A stretch of DNA of 64,000 nt from Roseiarcus sp963794155 (GCA_963794155.1 CAWCCX010000016.1:496001-560000), one strand, 5' to 3'; counted from the first letter of the stretch, positions 36,892 to 46,317 are shown. Numbers and translations are program-made. Notes: a model not told the origin generated them from the sequence alone.

Positions 36892-38421
36892 ATGCGGTTC
36901 GATCTCGACAATCTGCCTTCCGAACCGGCTCATCTGCAGCATCTCATTCGCGATATGGCCGCCGCCGTCGAGCACCGCGACGGCGAGATCGAGCGCCTGA
37001 AGTCGATCATCAAGAAGTTGCAGCGGGCGCAGTTTGGCCGTCGTTCCGAGCGCCTTGATCCCGACCAATTGGCGCTCGCGCTCGAAGAGATCGACAGCGA
37101 TCTTGCCCGCGAAGAAGAGAAGCGTCCGCGTGACGAAAGGCAAGCGAACGAACGGCCTTCTCGTCGGAAACCGTTGCCCGCCCATTTGTCGCGCGAAGAG
37201 GTCCGCCTCGATATTGAGAGCATGCTCTGCAACTGTTGCGGCGGCGCGCTGCATGTCATCGGAGAGAGCGTGAGCGAGATGCTGGATTGGGTTCCGGCGC
37301 AGCTGCGCGTCATCCGCACCACTCGTCCCAAATACGCCTGTCGGACTTGCGAGACGGTGGTGCAGGCGCGGGCGCCAGAACGGCCGATCGCCGGCGGCTT
37401 GGCGACGCCGGCGCTGCTTGCCCAGGTCCTGGTCAGCAAATATTGCGATCACACGCCGCTGTATCGGCAGTCGCAGATCTTCGCCCGCCATGGGGTCGAT
37501 CTTCCGCGTTCGACGCTCGCCGGATGGGTCGGCGGCGCCTGCTGGTGGCTCGAGGCGTTGCACGAACGCCTTGCAAGAAACGTGTTCGCTTCGGATCATC
37601 TGTTCGCCGATGACACGCCCGTGCCGGTGCTCGATCCAGGTCGAGGGCGCACTAAGACCGGACGGCTTTGGGTTTACGCCCGCGAGCAAAGAGCGTGGGG
37701 TGGGCCAGAGCCGCCGGCCGCGGTCTATTTGTATGCGCCGGACCGCAAAGCTGAACGTCCGGCTTCGCATCTCGAACACTTCAGCGGCGTTCTTCATGTC
37801 GACGGCTATGCCGGGTTCGAGCCGTTGGCGGATAAAGGGGATGTCGTGCTCGCCGCATGCTGGAGCCACACGCGACGCAAGTTCTACGAAGTGGCGCAGG
37901 CCACGAACGCGCCGATCGCGGTAGAGGCGCTGCGCCGTATCGGCGAACTCTATGCCGTTGAAGCTGACGTTCGCGGTCAGTCGCCTGCACGCCGGCTCGC
38001 GGCTCGTCGCCGCCGCTCCAAGCCTCTCATCGACGCTTTGCGCGCCTGGCTCGAGGCGCAGCTTCCCTTGCTGTCGGGAAGCAGCACACTCGCCGAAGCG
38101 ATCCGGTACGCGCTGGCGCGCTGGCATGGTCTGACCCGCTTCCTGCACGACGGCCGCACCGAACTGGACACGAACCCCGTCGAGCGCGCGATTCGACCGG
38201 TTGCTCTCGGAAGGAAGAATCATCTCTTCGCGGGCAGTGATGGCGGCGGTCATCGATGGGCTGTGCTCTGTTCGCTGATCGAAACCTGCAAGCTTAATGA
38301 CATCGAGCCCTACGCTTATTTGTGTGACGTGCTCACGCGGATGGTCGACGGATACCCGATCAACCGTCTCGGCGAATTGCTGCCGTGGGCATGGAAAGCC
38401 GGAAATCCTGTCAAGAGCTGA
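36892..38421 (+). CDS. tnpC: IS66 family transposase TnpC
   Basis: A 509-aa DDE transposase. Its leucine-rich N-terminus (about 10-50) precedes a zinc-finger-like CNCCGG / YACRTC pair (about 115-155). The catalytic region has Asp in FADDTPVPVL and in LHVDGYAGF, and Glu in NPVERAIRP. The C-terminus holds the usual IS66 tail (HLFAGSDGGGHRWAVL, LIETCKLNDIEPYAYL). No internal stop or frameshift is present. Confidence 0.96.
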   Translation: MRFDLDNLPSEPAHLQHLIRDMAAAVEHRDGEIERLKSIIKKLQRAQFGRRSERLDPDQLALALEEIDSDLAREEEKRPRDERQANERPSRRKPLPAHLSREEVRLDIESMLCNCCGGALHVIGESVSEMLDWVPAQLRVIRTTRPKYACRTCETVVQARAPERPIAGGLATPALLAQVLVSKYCDHTPLYRQSQIFARHGVDLPRSTLAGWVGGACWWLEALHERLARNVFASDHLFADDTPVPVLDPGRGRTKTGRLWVYAREQRAWGGPEPPAAVYLYAPDRKAERPASHLEHFSGVLHVDGYAGFEPLADKGDVVLAACWSHTRRKFYEVAQATNAPIAVEALRRIGELYAVEADVRGQSPARRLAARRRRSKPLIDALRAWLEAQLPLLSGSSTLAEAIRYALARWHGLTRFLHDGRTELDTNPVERAIRPVALGRKNHLFAGSDGGGHRWAVLCSLIETCKLNDIEPYAYLCDVLTRMVDGYPINRLGELLPWAWKAGNPVKS

Positions 38422-38447
38422 GAGAAGTGCAAGACCCGGACGCTTAC

Positions 38448-38909
38448 TCGGCACCCAGCAACCGATTAACGCTCAGTTTTGAACCTGCGATATCGAGCGC
38501 GCGGCGGGGTGCGGGCCTTATCATCCGAGCGCTATCGCGCCGATCGTCGGCGCGCGCTTCCTAAGGCCGCCACGAGGCCGCGTCCAACGGAGCGCGCCCG
38601 CGTGTAACTCGGGGGAAGCAGACAAGGCCTCCGCGTACCCGATAATTTTTAGACCCCGCTCGAAAACCGCGCGTGATTTTGAACAATCCTAACGCGTGCT
38701 GTGGATTCGATTGGTTCGACGCGCGGTTTTTCTCGGGACGTGCAGAGAATCACAGCCTAGCCGACGCGCTGTCGGGCAGCCTCATTTCCGTTGCGCCGCC
38801 CGTCGCCACGCGCACACGGCGAGGACAACCGCCACGGCCAGTGGGGCTTACCCAGGACAAGCCAGTAAAGCATCTTCCGTTGTTGTCGATACTGCGAAGA
38901 GCCGCTTAA
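38448..38909. other. 462-bp non-coding stretch between IS66 and the Sel1 gene
   Basis: No convincing gene is seen. A 12-bp inverted repeat, AAAACCGCGCGT (38663-38674) / ACGCGCGGTTTT (38719-38730), encloses a 44-base loop. Short open frames here lack a ribosome site and family features. It may be the 5' regulatory region of the Sel1-repeat gene or remnant DNA. Confidence 0.4.
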
Positions 38910-39878
38910 TTGATTGACCGAATTTGGGGCGACATCGAGCTGCGGCCTCACACAGGCCGTTCCTTGTCAAGGCCAAGGGTAGCCGCGCCTATCGCTCGAA
39001 TCATCGCTGTCGCGCTGATACTTGTGAGTAACAGCCAAAGGGTGAGCAGCGCGGATTACGCGCCCGATCCCCGGCTCTTGCACTATCTGGACATCGCCGC
39101 CGAGAAGGGCGATGCGGCGGCACAGACAGAATTAGGCAAAATTTACGAAGGCGGAGACGGTCTCGCCCGTGACGCCGAGAAATCCTTAGAATGGATTCGG
39201 AAGGCCGCCGACCAGAATTATGCAGAAGCCGAGTTTGAGTTGGGCCTTACCTACGAATTAGGCGAGGAGGTCGAGCAAGACTTCGCGCGAGCGGCCGTTT
39301 TATATGGGATGGCAGCTCAACAGGGATACGCCCGCGCAGAAGACGCCTTGGGCGACTTGTATCGAGACGGTCTCGGCGTCCCAGAGGATGATTTTGAGGC
39401 CTTGAAGTGGTATAAGAAAGCTGCGGCCCAAGGTTTAGCGAGTTCTCGAAGCTCCATTGGCCTCATTCTTGAATCTAGCGATAGTGTACCGCACGATTTA
39501 GACTCCGCGGCTAAATGGTATCGACTTGCTGCGGAGCAGGGCAACGAAGAGGCGCAGCTCCATCTAGGGATGCTGTATCATCGTAGCGAGGGGGTCCATC
39601 GCGACGAGAAAGAGGCGTACAAGTGGGTAAGCAAGGCTTATGCAAATTCTGATGGAGTTCTGCGTGATGACGAAATTAACGAGCTGTACGAGATAGCGGA
39701 CGCGCTGCCTGTCGATACCAAGCTTGATCCGCCCCTTCCTCCGGAGCCATTCAGTCACAACCTTGATCGAATTCTGGCAGCCTCTAAAGGTGGTGATCGG
39801 GTATTTGGTTGTCGCGGGGTTCGGCGGATTTATTGTTTGGGTTATTCTGTCAGAGGCATGGAGAAGAATTTTACTTAG
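38910..39878 (+). CDS. Sel1-like repeat protein with N-terminal signal
   Basis: A 322-aa exported protein. A hydrophobic segment (ARIIAVALILVSNSQRVSSA) near residue 30 should be a signal peptide. Five or six Sel1 (SLR) repeats follow from about 55 to 250, with cores such as AAAQTELGKIYEGGDGLARD and GYARAEDALGDLYRDGLGVP. SLR proteins are scaffolds, often in signalling or envelope functions. The start is a TTG; a later TTG near 38964 is possible. The last 35 residues look unlike any repeat and overlap a different frame from 39724, so the true C-terminus is doubtful (possible frameshift). Confidence 0.75.
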   Translation: MIDRIWGDIELRPHTGRSLSRPRVAAPIARIIAVALILVSNSQRVSSADYAPDPRLLHYLDIAAEKGDAAAQTELGKIYEGGDGLARDAEKSLEWIRKAADQNYAEAEFELGLTYELGEEVEQDFARAAVLYGMAAQQGYARAEDALGDLYRDGLGVPEDDFEALKWYKKAAAQGLASSRSSIGLILESSDSVPHDLDSAAKWYRLAAEQGNEEAQLHLGMLYHRSEGVHRDEKEAYKWVSKAYANSDGVLRDDEINELYEIADALPVDTKLDPPLPPEPFSHNLDRILAASKGGDRVFGCRGVRRIYCLGYSVRGMEKNFT

Positions 39879-40413
39879 TCACCAACATCTTACTATGTCG
39901 ATTCGCTATCGGGCGAAAGCATTAAATAACTTTGCTGACGATAGCTTTGCGACCTCGCGAAGCATAGTTATTGTGCAGCAACAAAAAGAGTCAAATTTCC
40001 CGCCTTTGAAGGCTAAAACGATCATAGCTTTATCAGCATTGGTGCTATTGCTATTGGGTGGAACTATAAATTACAAATGGCTCTCTAAAAAGTACCAATT
40101 GTTTTTTAAAACGACCTGCTCGGAGCGAGCGCTAACGACTAGCGAACTCAAGTTAGTTGAAGGAAAGGCTAAATATTCTGACGTTTCTGACGACAATTTA
40201 TTTATAGATTTCTATAACGGCAATGAGCACACAAGTGTCACCCATGGAAAAATTACCTTTGCTCAATCCGGTGGTAAAACTCGCACATACTCTTTCGACG
40301 AGTCTATTCCGCCTTTGACTACTCAATTGGCTGAAATCAAGGTTATTGTAGACGATAAAGAAACGAGAGGGTTCTCGTGGAATGTTGTGGAGGCGTTTGG
40401 TTGTGAGAAGTGA
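39724..40413 (+). CDS. Unknown two-helix membrane protein, overlapping the Sel1 gene
   Basis: A 229-aa frame with a membrane helix (LKVVIGYLVVAGFGGFIVWV, about 21-40), a soluble loop, a second helix (TIIALSALVLLLLGG, about 99-113) and a C-terminal domain of about 110 residues. I recognise no family. Base composition is clearly more AT-rich than the backbone, suggesting transfer. It overlaps the upstream frame by 155 bases and opens only with TTG codons. It could therefore be a separate gene starting late or the continuation of the Sel1 protein after a one-base shift. Confidence 0.5.
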   Translation: MIRPFLRSHSVTTLIEFWQPLKVVIGYLVVAGFGGFIVWVILSEAWRRILLSHQHLTMSIRYRAKALNNFADDSFATSRSIVIVQQQKESNFPPLKAKTIIALSALVLLLLGGTINYKWLSKKYQLFFKTTCSERALTTSELKLVEGKAKYSDVSDDNLFIDFYNGNEHTSVTHGKITFAQSGGKTRTYSFDESIPPLTTQLAEIKVIVDDKETRGFSWNVVEAFGCEK

Positions 40414-40467
40414 CCCCAAATAGAATCAACAAACAGACCCCGCGTTTGCTGATCAACGCAGCGCCGC

Positions 40468-41457
40468 CTATCGGCCGGTCAGTAGCGACGCGCGCAATTC
40501 GCCGATGCGCGCGAGGGCCGCTTGACGATCCCGCTCCATCGCCGCACGCTCTTGAATGTCGAGCATCGCCTTCGCTATTGCCGTGCTTTCCATGCTGCCC
40601 TTTGCGCTCTGCAACAAGGCGAGCGTCAACGAACGGTCAAACGTGAACCGCCCGCCCTTCAGCCTGTGCGCCTCAGCGCGGGCGCGCTCGCGCATCGGCT
40701 CGGTTATCCATCTCTCGCCGCACTTGCGACCTGCAGGGAATTTCTTTCCTTCGGCGCGTCGCTGTTCAACCCACTTGCGCCGCCCTTCGACCATCGCCGC
40801 GACGACACGCGCCTTGCCCTCCGGGCTCCTCGGCCCCGTCGAAGCGCCGCCATGCACCCAGCAACGCCCGTTCTCCATCGCCCAGCCTTTGCAAAAGAGG
40901 CCGCGAGTCACCCTAACGCCGTTCTTACCGATCCTGAAATGGTTCTTGACCCGCGCGTCGCAGCGCCGACGGCGCGACGGCCCCGCGGTCGCGGGCGCGC
41001 TGATGCTAAACAGGGATCGACGGCGGCGGGAGGACAGACCGGGCGAAGGGTGCGACTTCATCCACTCCCAAGGGCCGAAGGCCTCATTCAATCGCTGTTG
41101 GATTTCCTCGGGTGTGAGCTTGGGGGGCGGCTCGGGCGGCGGCCTGACCGATGGCCAGGCGTTCGGAACTTCCGTGCCCGCAAATGTTTCGTTCAAACGC
41201 TGTTGAAGTTCCTCTGGCGTGGAGGGGTCAGGTCGGCGGACAGGCGGAGTCCGCGCCGGCTGCGAAGGCATATCGCCGAAGAGTTCGTTAAAGCGTTGTT
41301 GGATTTCTTCCGGCGTAAGGTTCGGGGGCGGCTCGGGCGGCGGTTGGGCAATTCCTCGCAATTCGGGAGCTCTCACGCCGGCAAACGCCTCGTTCAATTG
41401 CTGTTGAAGTTCTGCCCGCGAGAGCGAGGGCTCGACGTCTTCCATGCGCGGTATCAT
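40468..41457 (-). CDS. HGGxSTG-domain protein with Pro-rich N-terminal repeats
   Basis: A 329-aa protein. The N-terminal 135 residues alternate two motifs: L-Q-Q-(Q/R)-L-N-E-(A/T)-F-A-G and PPPEPPP(N/K)LTPEEIQQR, each present twice or more. A basic linker leads to the HGGxSTG domain (FCKGWAMENGRCWVHGGAS, then TGPRSPEGKARV). The last third is Arg/Ala-rich and helical. HGGxSTG proteins are frequent in alphaproteobacterial accessory DNA, with no known role. The repeats are also visible at DNA level near 41062-41118 and 41296-41350. Confidence 0.7.
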   Translation of the reverse strand: MIPRMEDVEPSLSRAELQQQLNEAFAGVRAPELRGIAQPPPEPPPNLTPEEIQQRFNELFGDMPSQPARTPPVRRPDPSTPEELQQRLNETFAGTEVPNAWPSVRPPPEPPPKLTPEEIQQRLNEAFGPWEWMKSHPSPGLSSRRRRSLFSISAPATAGPSRRRRCDARVKNHFRIGKNGVRVTRGLFCKGWAMENGRCWVHGGASTGPRSPEGKARVVAAMVEGRRKWVEQRRAEGKKFPAGRKCGERWITEPMRERARAEAHRLKGGRFTFDRSLTLALLQSAKGSMESTAIAKAMLDIQERAAMERDRQAALARIGELRASLLTGR

Positions 41458-41620
41458 AATACCTCAATGGACCCCCGGCAAACCCCCGAACGGTCTTCGC
41501 GCCTCCTTCCCTTTTGATGCGGCTTCCTTTCGTGCAGTCCGCTCTGGACACCGGTATTCGCCGACGGCGTCCTGAATGGGCGCGATTCGACCCGAAGCGG
41601 AAGTTCTCAGTTTTCATGGC

Positions 41621-41905
41621 CTAGGTCTGCTTCGCGCAAATACCGGAATTTCCGGGCGGCAGCAACCGAACTTCATGCCCGAGCTCTATCAGAGCCCGCC
41701 CCCAATGATGCGCCGAGGCGCACGCCTCCATCGCCACCACGCATGGCGGCAGCGCGGCGAAAAACGGGATGAGCTGGTTGCGCGTGAGCTTGCGAGCCAC
41801 CACGATCTCGCCCTTCGCGTCGACCGCGTGAACCTGAAATACTCTCTTCGCCAGATCCAGACCAACCCGCGTGACAGTAGCAAAATTCCGGATAGACTTG
41901 CCCAT
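41621..41905 (-). pseudogene. IS110-family transposase, N-terminal fragment
   Basis: Ninety-four codons matching the start of the IS110 DEDD transposase: VTRVGLDLAKRVFQVHAVD with the first catalytic Asp, VVAMEACASAHHWGRAL with the Glu, and EVRLLPP. The sequence then runs out of homology (GNSGICAKQT) where the family normally continues with the central region and the Ser domain. About three quarters of the gene is gone, so it cannot transpose. Confidence 0.85.
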
Positions 41906-42044
41906 GGACGGCTCCCTTCAGATGGGGTTTCGACAACGACCATCTTGGCACGCTGATGCCGTTCGGGGCGCCGTCCACCCCATCATTCACCGACCGGGAG
42001 GAAGCGTTCAATCTACCCTGATCGGAAGCGCCGCTTGGGTTCTA

Positions 42045-43172
42045 AGCAGACTCCCTCAGCTTGACCAACGAATTGCGGGTGTGATTCGATCTTCGCATTG
42101 ATTCGCGGAGGCGGGGCGTGGCGGGCAAATCTCGGGTGACGGCGGGTGACCAACAGCGCAACGCACTGCTGACGTTAGCCCATTCACGCGACCGGGGCGA
42201 GGCTGATCGGGCGCGGGCGATATTGCTGACGTTGTCGGGATGGACCAGCCCGCGCATTGCGGAAGCCTTCAGCGTGCGCGAAGACACGGTGCGTCTTTGG
42301 CGCAGCGAGTTCGCGCGCGGCGGTGTCGAGGCGTTGAAGGCGACCGTGGCGCCCGGCCCGCCACCGGTAAAGACCGAAGCCGCGCTGCGTGTCGTCGCGC
42401 CTCTGCTCGAAGCTCCCGTCGCCGACCGGCCCAACTGGACGATCCCGCGCCTCATGGCCGAGATCGAGGCGCGCGAGGGCGTCAAGATCGGCAAGTCGCA
42501 GTTGTCCAAGGCGTTGCGAAAAAAAACTTCCGTTGGCGGCGGCCCCGGCACACGCTGAAAGGCCGCCAGATTGCCGCCGAGATCGAACGCGTGGGACTGC
42601 GCCTTCAACTGCGCAAGGCTCAGGCCGAAGCCGGCGACATCATCCTCCTCTACGGCGACGAGAGCGAGGCCCTGACGCACCCTTATCTGGCGCGGGCGTG
42701 GGCCTTGCGCGGTGCGGACCTGCGGGTGCCGGCGCCGGGTCAGGCCAAGAAAGTGGCGATAATCGGCTCACTCGATCATGTCACGCGCCAGTTGAGTGTG
42801 CATACGAGCCAGACCAAGCGCAGCCGCGACTTCATCGCTCACCTCGAGCAACTCGACCACCTGTTCGGTCCTCACCCAGGACGGGCAATAAAACCGGTCG
42901 TACTGGTCGAGGACAACGGGCCGGTCCATGTCAGCAAGCTCACTCTTAAAGCCATCGAGGCGCGCAAACACTGGCTCACCGTCGAGTGGCTGCCAAAATA
43001 CGCACCCGAACTCAACGACATCGAGGTTGTCTGGCACGATCTCAAGGCGCGCCATCTGGCCCATCAGACCTTCGCTGATGCCGACGCCCTCGACCGCGCA
43101 ATCCACGCAGCCGTGGCTGCCCTGAACCGGGAGCGAACCGTCAATCCGTTGGTCATTCAAAGAATCTCTGCT
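42045..43172 (+). mobile_element. IS630-family insertion sequence
   Basis: About 1128 bp. Ends read AGCAGACTCCCTC on the left and, inward from the right, AGCAGAGATTC. Each is preceded by TA (42043-42044; 43173-43174), the target duplicated by IS630. The single transposase gene is spread over two frames joined at an A8 tract. The stop codon TAG overlaps the right TA target. Confidence 0.8.
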
Positions 43173-43175
43173 TAG
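42118..43175 (+). CDS. IS630 transposase made by -1 frameshifting at A8
   Basis: Frame one (42118-42558) gives the N-terminal HTH part (LTLSGWTSPRIAEAFSV, DTVRLWRSEFARGG). It ends shortly after A8 at 42519-42526. A -1 slip on the heptamer A AAA AAA continues into the frame ending at 43175, giving about 352 aa. The catalytic DDE residues are in the second part: LLYGDESEALTHPYL, VLVEDNGPVHVS and APELNDIEVVWHDLK. Without the slip the product lacks the catalytic core. Programmed frameshifting is common in IS630 relatives, so I treat this as one functional gene; a simple indel is the alternative. Confidence 0.82.
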
Positions 43176-43338
43176 TCTTCCGCCCACCGCGCTCATCGCT
43201 TCACGGACCCGCCTATCGTATTCGATAGCCGCGGGATTGCATGAATCATCTTTTCCACGTGAAAAAAGGAGCTTGCCCTTGCGGACAATCTCCCAAGGGT
43301 ATCTCAAGACCCCACGAGGGGGATGTTGAGAGCTGTTA

Positions 43339-44169
43339 ATGTTGGAATATCTGCGGAAGCGATGGCGGCGCATCGAAGCAATGCCAGCGAGGATCGAGCG
43401 GGTGGAAAGGCGGCTCGTCGCGATAGACGCTCAGGCCGCCGAGATCATGCAGCGGTGCGCCGACATTGAAGACAAGATCAATCGGCTCAGTCCGCCGGAA
43501 GGCGAATACCGGGGCTCGCCGGATCAACACTATGGACACATAAGCTATTCCCAGCACGGCGAAGATATGGTGTTCATGGCGTTATTCAGACGGCTGGGGA
43601 TCTGGTCGCCATCGTTTCTCGACATCGGGGCAAACGATCCACTCGAATTGAGCAACACGGCACTGTTGCGGTCATGCTGCGGCTCGAAGGGGGTCAACAT
43701 CGACGCCAGTCCGGAGGTCATCGAGCTCTTCAAGCGCGAGCGGCCCGAGGACCTAAATGTCAATGTCGGGGTTGCTGGGAAGCCTGGCAAGCTGACATTC
43801 TATCGCTTTCATCCGACACACGGACTGAACACGTTTTCAAAGTCCCAGTTCGAGAGGGTCACAGCTGAATATCCGCAGGGGACGCTGCCCGAGATCGTGG
43901 TCCCGGTTATTACCCTTGATCAAGTGATCGACAAATACTGCGGTGGTAAGTGTCCTGATCTTCTCAGTATTGATGCCGAAGGCCTAGACTATGAGATTCT
44001 AGAGGCAGCGACGTTCCGGTCGCGTCCTAAAATTCTATGCGTCGAAACGATCGCCGCAGGTGTGCACAACGAAGCGGCGATGGATGATCTAATCTCTTCG
44101 AAGGGCTTCCGCAAATACGTCCAGATGGCCGCGAACGCTATCTATGTGGATAAGGACGCTACGGTCTAA
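43339..44169 (+). CDS. FkbM family methyltransferase
   Basis: A 276-aa protein. Residues 1-50 are a charged coiled coil. The SAM-dependent FkbM fold then has SYSQHGEDMVFMALF, the SAM loop FLDIGANDPLELSNT, VNIDASPEVIELFKRERP (acidic ribose-binding residue) and LLSIDAEGLDYEIL. FkbM enzymes O-methylate sugars or polyketides; in a glycosyltransferase island a sugar methylation is likely. It is the first gene of a plus-strand set running to 47358. Confidence 0.87.
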   Translation: MLEYLRKRWRRIEAMPARIERVERRLVAIDAQAAEIMQRCADIEDKINRLSPPEGEYRGSPDQHYGHISYSQHGEDMVFMALFRRLGIWSPSFLDIGANDPLELSNTALLRSCCGSKGVNIDASPEVIELFKRERPEDLNVNVGVAGKPGKLTFYRFHPTHGLNTFSKSQFERVTAEYPQGTLPEIVVPVITLDQVIDKYCGGKCPDLLSIDAEGLDYEILEAATFRSRPKILCVETIAAGVHNEAAMDDLISSKGFRKYVQMAANAIYVDKDATV

Positions 44170-44210
44170 ACGGAAGGTGGAGGCCCGTAGCGCCCGACGC
44201 TACCGACGAT

Positions 44211-45689
44211 GTGGCGTCTCGAAATCATGTTCAAACCTCTCGAATCCGCAGATCGGAATCGCATCGAGAACGTGCATCGCGGACATTCGTTCCGCGATGT
44301 TCCAGCGTATGTCTGTTGGAAAGCGGCGGTTTTGAGTTTGATCGGGAGGTGCAGGATCTCTACCTCGGCGAAACCCGTGGCATGACTATCGTCCTGGACG
44401 CGGAGCGGCAAAGGTCATTCGGCGGCTCGACCAATCTTTGGGGCGGCTATTGTCGTCCGCTGGATGAAGAGGATTTCGAGAAGCGCGATTGGGTTCCCGA
44501 TAGCGGTTGGCCGTTTGGAAGAGCCGAGCTCGACCCTTACTACGAGCGGGCTCACAAGCGTTGTCGCCTTGGACCATTCAACTACGATATTGAGACTTGG
44601 AGCGTTGCCAACCGATGCGCGGCGCCAATAAGGAGCGTAGGCGTTGCTACCAAGTTCTTCCAACTTGTCCCATCTGAACCGGCGGACTATCGACGATTTG
44701 GAGATGTATATAGAAGTGAAATCGGTCGTGCGGAGAATGTATCGACCTATTTATATGCAAACGTCATAAATCTACAGCTGTCCGACGATCAGAAAACCAT
44801 ATCCCGCGTCGATGTCGCGACGCTTTCCCAGACCCGCTTCTCGGTCAGTGCGCGCATATTCGTGCTGGCGACCGGCGGAATCGAAAATGCGCGCAACCTA
44901 TTTATGTCAAATTCGGTTCGCGCCGGTGGCGTCGGTAATGAGCACGACTTGGTGGGTCGCTATTTCACGGCGCATTTGGAGGTCGAAGCCGCATTCCTCA
45001 TGCCGGCGTCGACGGTCCCCATGGATCTTCATGTCGGCTCCTGCACCCTCGGCGCCAAGGACCGGAGTGGCGCAACCGTTCCCCTCATCACGCTCACTCC
45101 GGAGTTGCGCCGCGCCGAGAGGTTGCTGAACGCCACGGCGGAGATCTCTCCTGTTTCTGACGAAGATGTGCCGGGCGGACTTGCGGATGACGTGCGGCAT
45201 ATTCTCCTTGAGGAAGGAGGCACGCAAACGCCGAGCCGACAGTCCGCCTATTTGTTGGTAAACGCCTCTGAAACCTCGCCCAATCCCGAGAGCCGAGTCA
45301 CGCTTACCTCCCGCCGTGACAAATTCGACAGAAACACCGTATCGGTCGATTGGCGGCTAAATTCAACCGATCTCGAAAGCCTCACGCGGACCTATGAGGT
45401 CCTTGGGCAGCAGTGCGGCTTAGCTCGGCTTGGGAGGGTGTTATCGGATGTCGCCGGCAAGATCGAGCGAGGAAAGTACTGGAGTCAGCACCATCACATC
45501 GGCACGACGCGGATGCATAATGATCCGCGTCGGGGCGTCGTTGACGCGACCTGCCGCGTCCACAGCGTGACAAATCTCTACATCGGCGGAAGTTCAGTGT
45601 TTCCTACCTCCGGCAGCGGAACGCCAACGCTGTCGATCATTGCGCTTGCCGTGCGGCTCGCTGACCACGTGAAGGAAACGTTGAAGTGA
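44211..45689 (+). pseudogene. GMC oxidoreductase lacking the N-terminal FAD-binding loop
   Basis: 492 codons. From residue about 34 (VCLLESGGFEFD) the sequence is a good GMC oxidoreductase: RSFGGSTNLWGGYCRPL, DWVPDSGWPF, VLATGGIENARNLF and, near the end, HHIGTTRMHNDPRRG and FPTSGSGTPTLSIIALA. The GxGxxG dinucleotide loop that should open the protein is absent. The first 30 residues are Arg/Ser-rich and unlike the family, and no other frame supplies it. The Asn usual in the final motif (ANPTLT) appears as Thr. I expect an inactive or truncated enzyme. Its stop overlaps the next gene by four bases. Confidence 0.7.
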
Positions 45690-46105
45690 CCTTTGGAGAT
45701 AGATCGAGTCGTCGCGCCGTATTGGGGGGTCTGGCCGTGGCGGGTGCGGCTGGAGTCGCGAGTTCGGCACTGGTCTTGGTCAATAGGCATCGCAACTCGC
45801 AGGCCGTGCTGAATAACCTGCTGACGTTTTACCGCCATCGCAGCGCGGCCGCCACTATTGGCGCGCGTTATATTGCCGACCGGCCGGCGGAGAAAAGCAT
45901 TGAGACGATAACCAAACTTCTCTGCCCGCCTCAGTCGCAACGGTTCGCGGCCCTCGCGGCGGCCGGGGAAAAAGAAGCGCGGGAATTTGTAGCGTCCTGG
46001 TTCGTCGAAGACTTCGCAAACAAGCGGATCGTCAGCCTTTCTGGTTGGCAACTGTCGCTCTCAGAGGCGCGTCTCTGTGCGCTCGTGTCGCTATCAGAGG
46101 CTTGA
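45686..46105 (+). CDS. Tat-signal protein associated with GMC oxidoreductase
   Basis: A 139-aa protein with a twin-arginine signal (SSRRAVLGGLAVAGAAGV) followed by a short helical domain ending WFVEDFANKRIVSLSGWQLSLSEARLCAL. Small Tat-exported partners of this kind sit next to membrane GMC dehydrogenases and help export or electron transfer. It overlaps the upstream oxidoreductase by four bases, so the pair was once co-expressed. If the oxidoreductase is dead, this gene may be orphaned. Confidence 0.7.
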   Translation: MTFGDRSSRRAVLGGLAVAGAAGVASSALVLVNRHRNSQAVLNNLLTFYRHRSAAATIGARYIADRPAEKSIETITKLLCPPQSQRFAALAAAGEKEAREFVASWFVEDFANKRIVSLSGWQLSLSEARLCALVSLSEA

Positions 46106-46317
46106 ATCGCATTTTGCTGGGACGTGCCGGGTTGGGACATCTGCACGCGGCTGACCTTGAGACGATATCCTCAGCTGGTTGCTTTTCGCCGTGGTCATTG
46201 CCACGGCGTTGCTGGTGATGGTAGTTTCATCGTCGACAGTCGCGAGCGGCGGGGCGCGGCCCATCTGGATTTTTGGCGGGTTTCAGGGCCTGTGATCACC
46301 GGGCCTCAGGGTGAGCT
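46106..46317. other. Intergenic region with perfect hairpin
   Basis: CGCCGTGG (46187-46194) / CCACGGCG (46201-46208) forms an 8-bp stem with a 6-base loop, without a T-run. A frame through it reads like a single membrane helix (WLLFAVVIATALLVMVV) but lacks an initiator after an in-frame stop, so I see it as a remnant. Confidence 0.4.

Larger units (their letters stand above)
35503..38447 (+). mobile_element. Complete IS66-family insertion sequence
   Basis: A 2945-bp element carrying tnpA, tnpB and tnpC. The left end starts GTAACCGTCCGGTCTCTGCAC. The right end read inward is GTAAGCGTCCGGGTCTTGCAC, giving 21-bp terminal repeats with few differences. Flanking TCGGCAC occurs at 35496-35502 and 38448-38454, with one further near-match, i.e. 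the 7-8 bp target duplication usual for IS66. All three frames are open, so it may be active. Confidence 0.88.

Noticed and set aside
36001..38454. 817-codon minus-strand frame across IS66
   Set aside because: Antisense shadow of tnpB/tnpC with no recognisable domain.
46150..46290. Small membrane peptide gene (WLLFAVVIATALL)
   Set aside because: An in-frame stop lies just before it and there is no initiator with a ribosome site.
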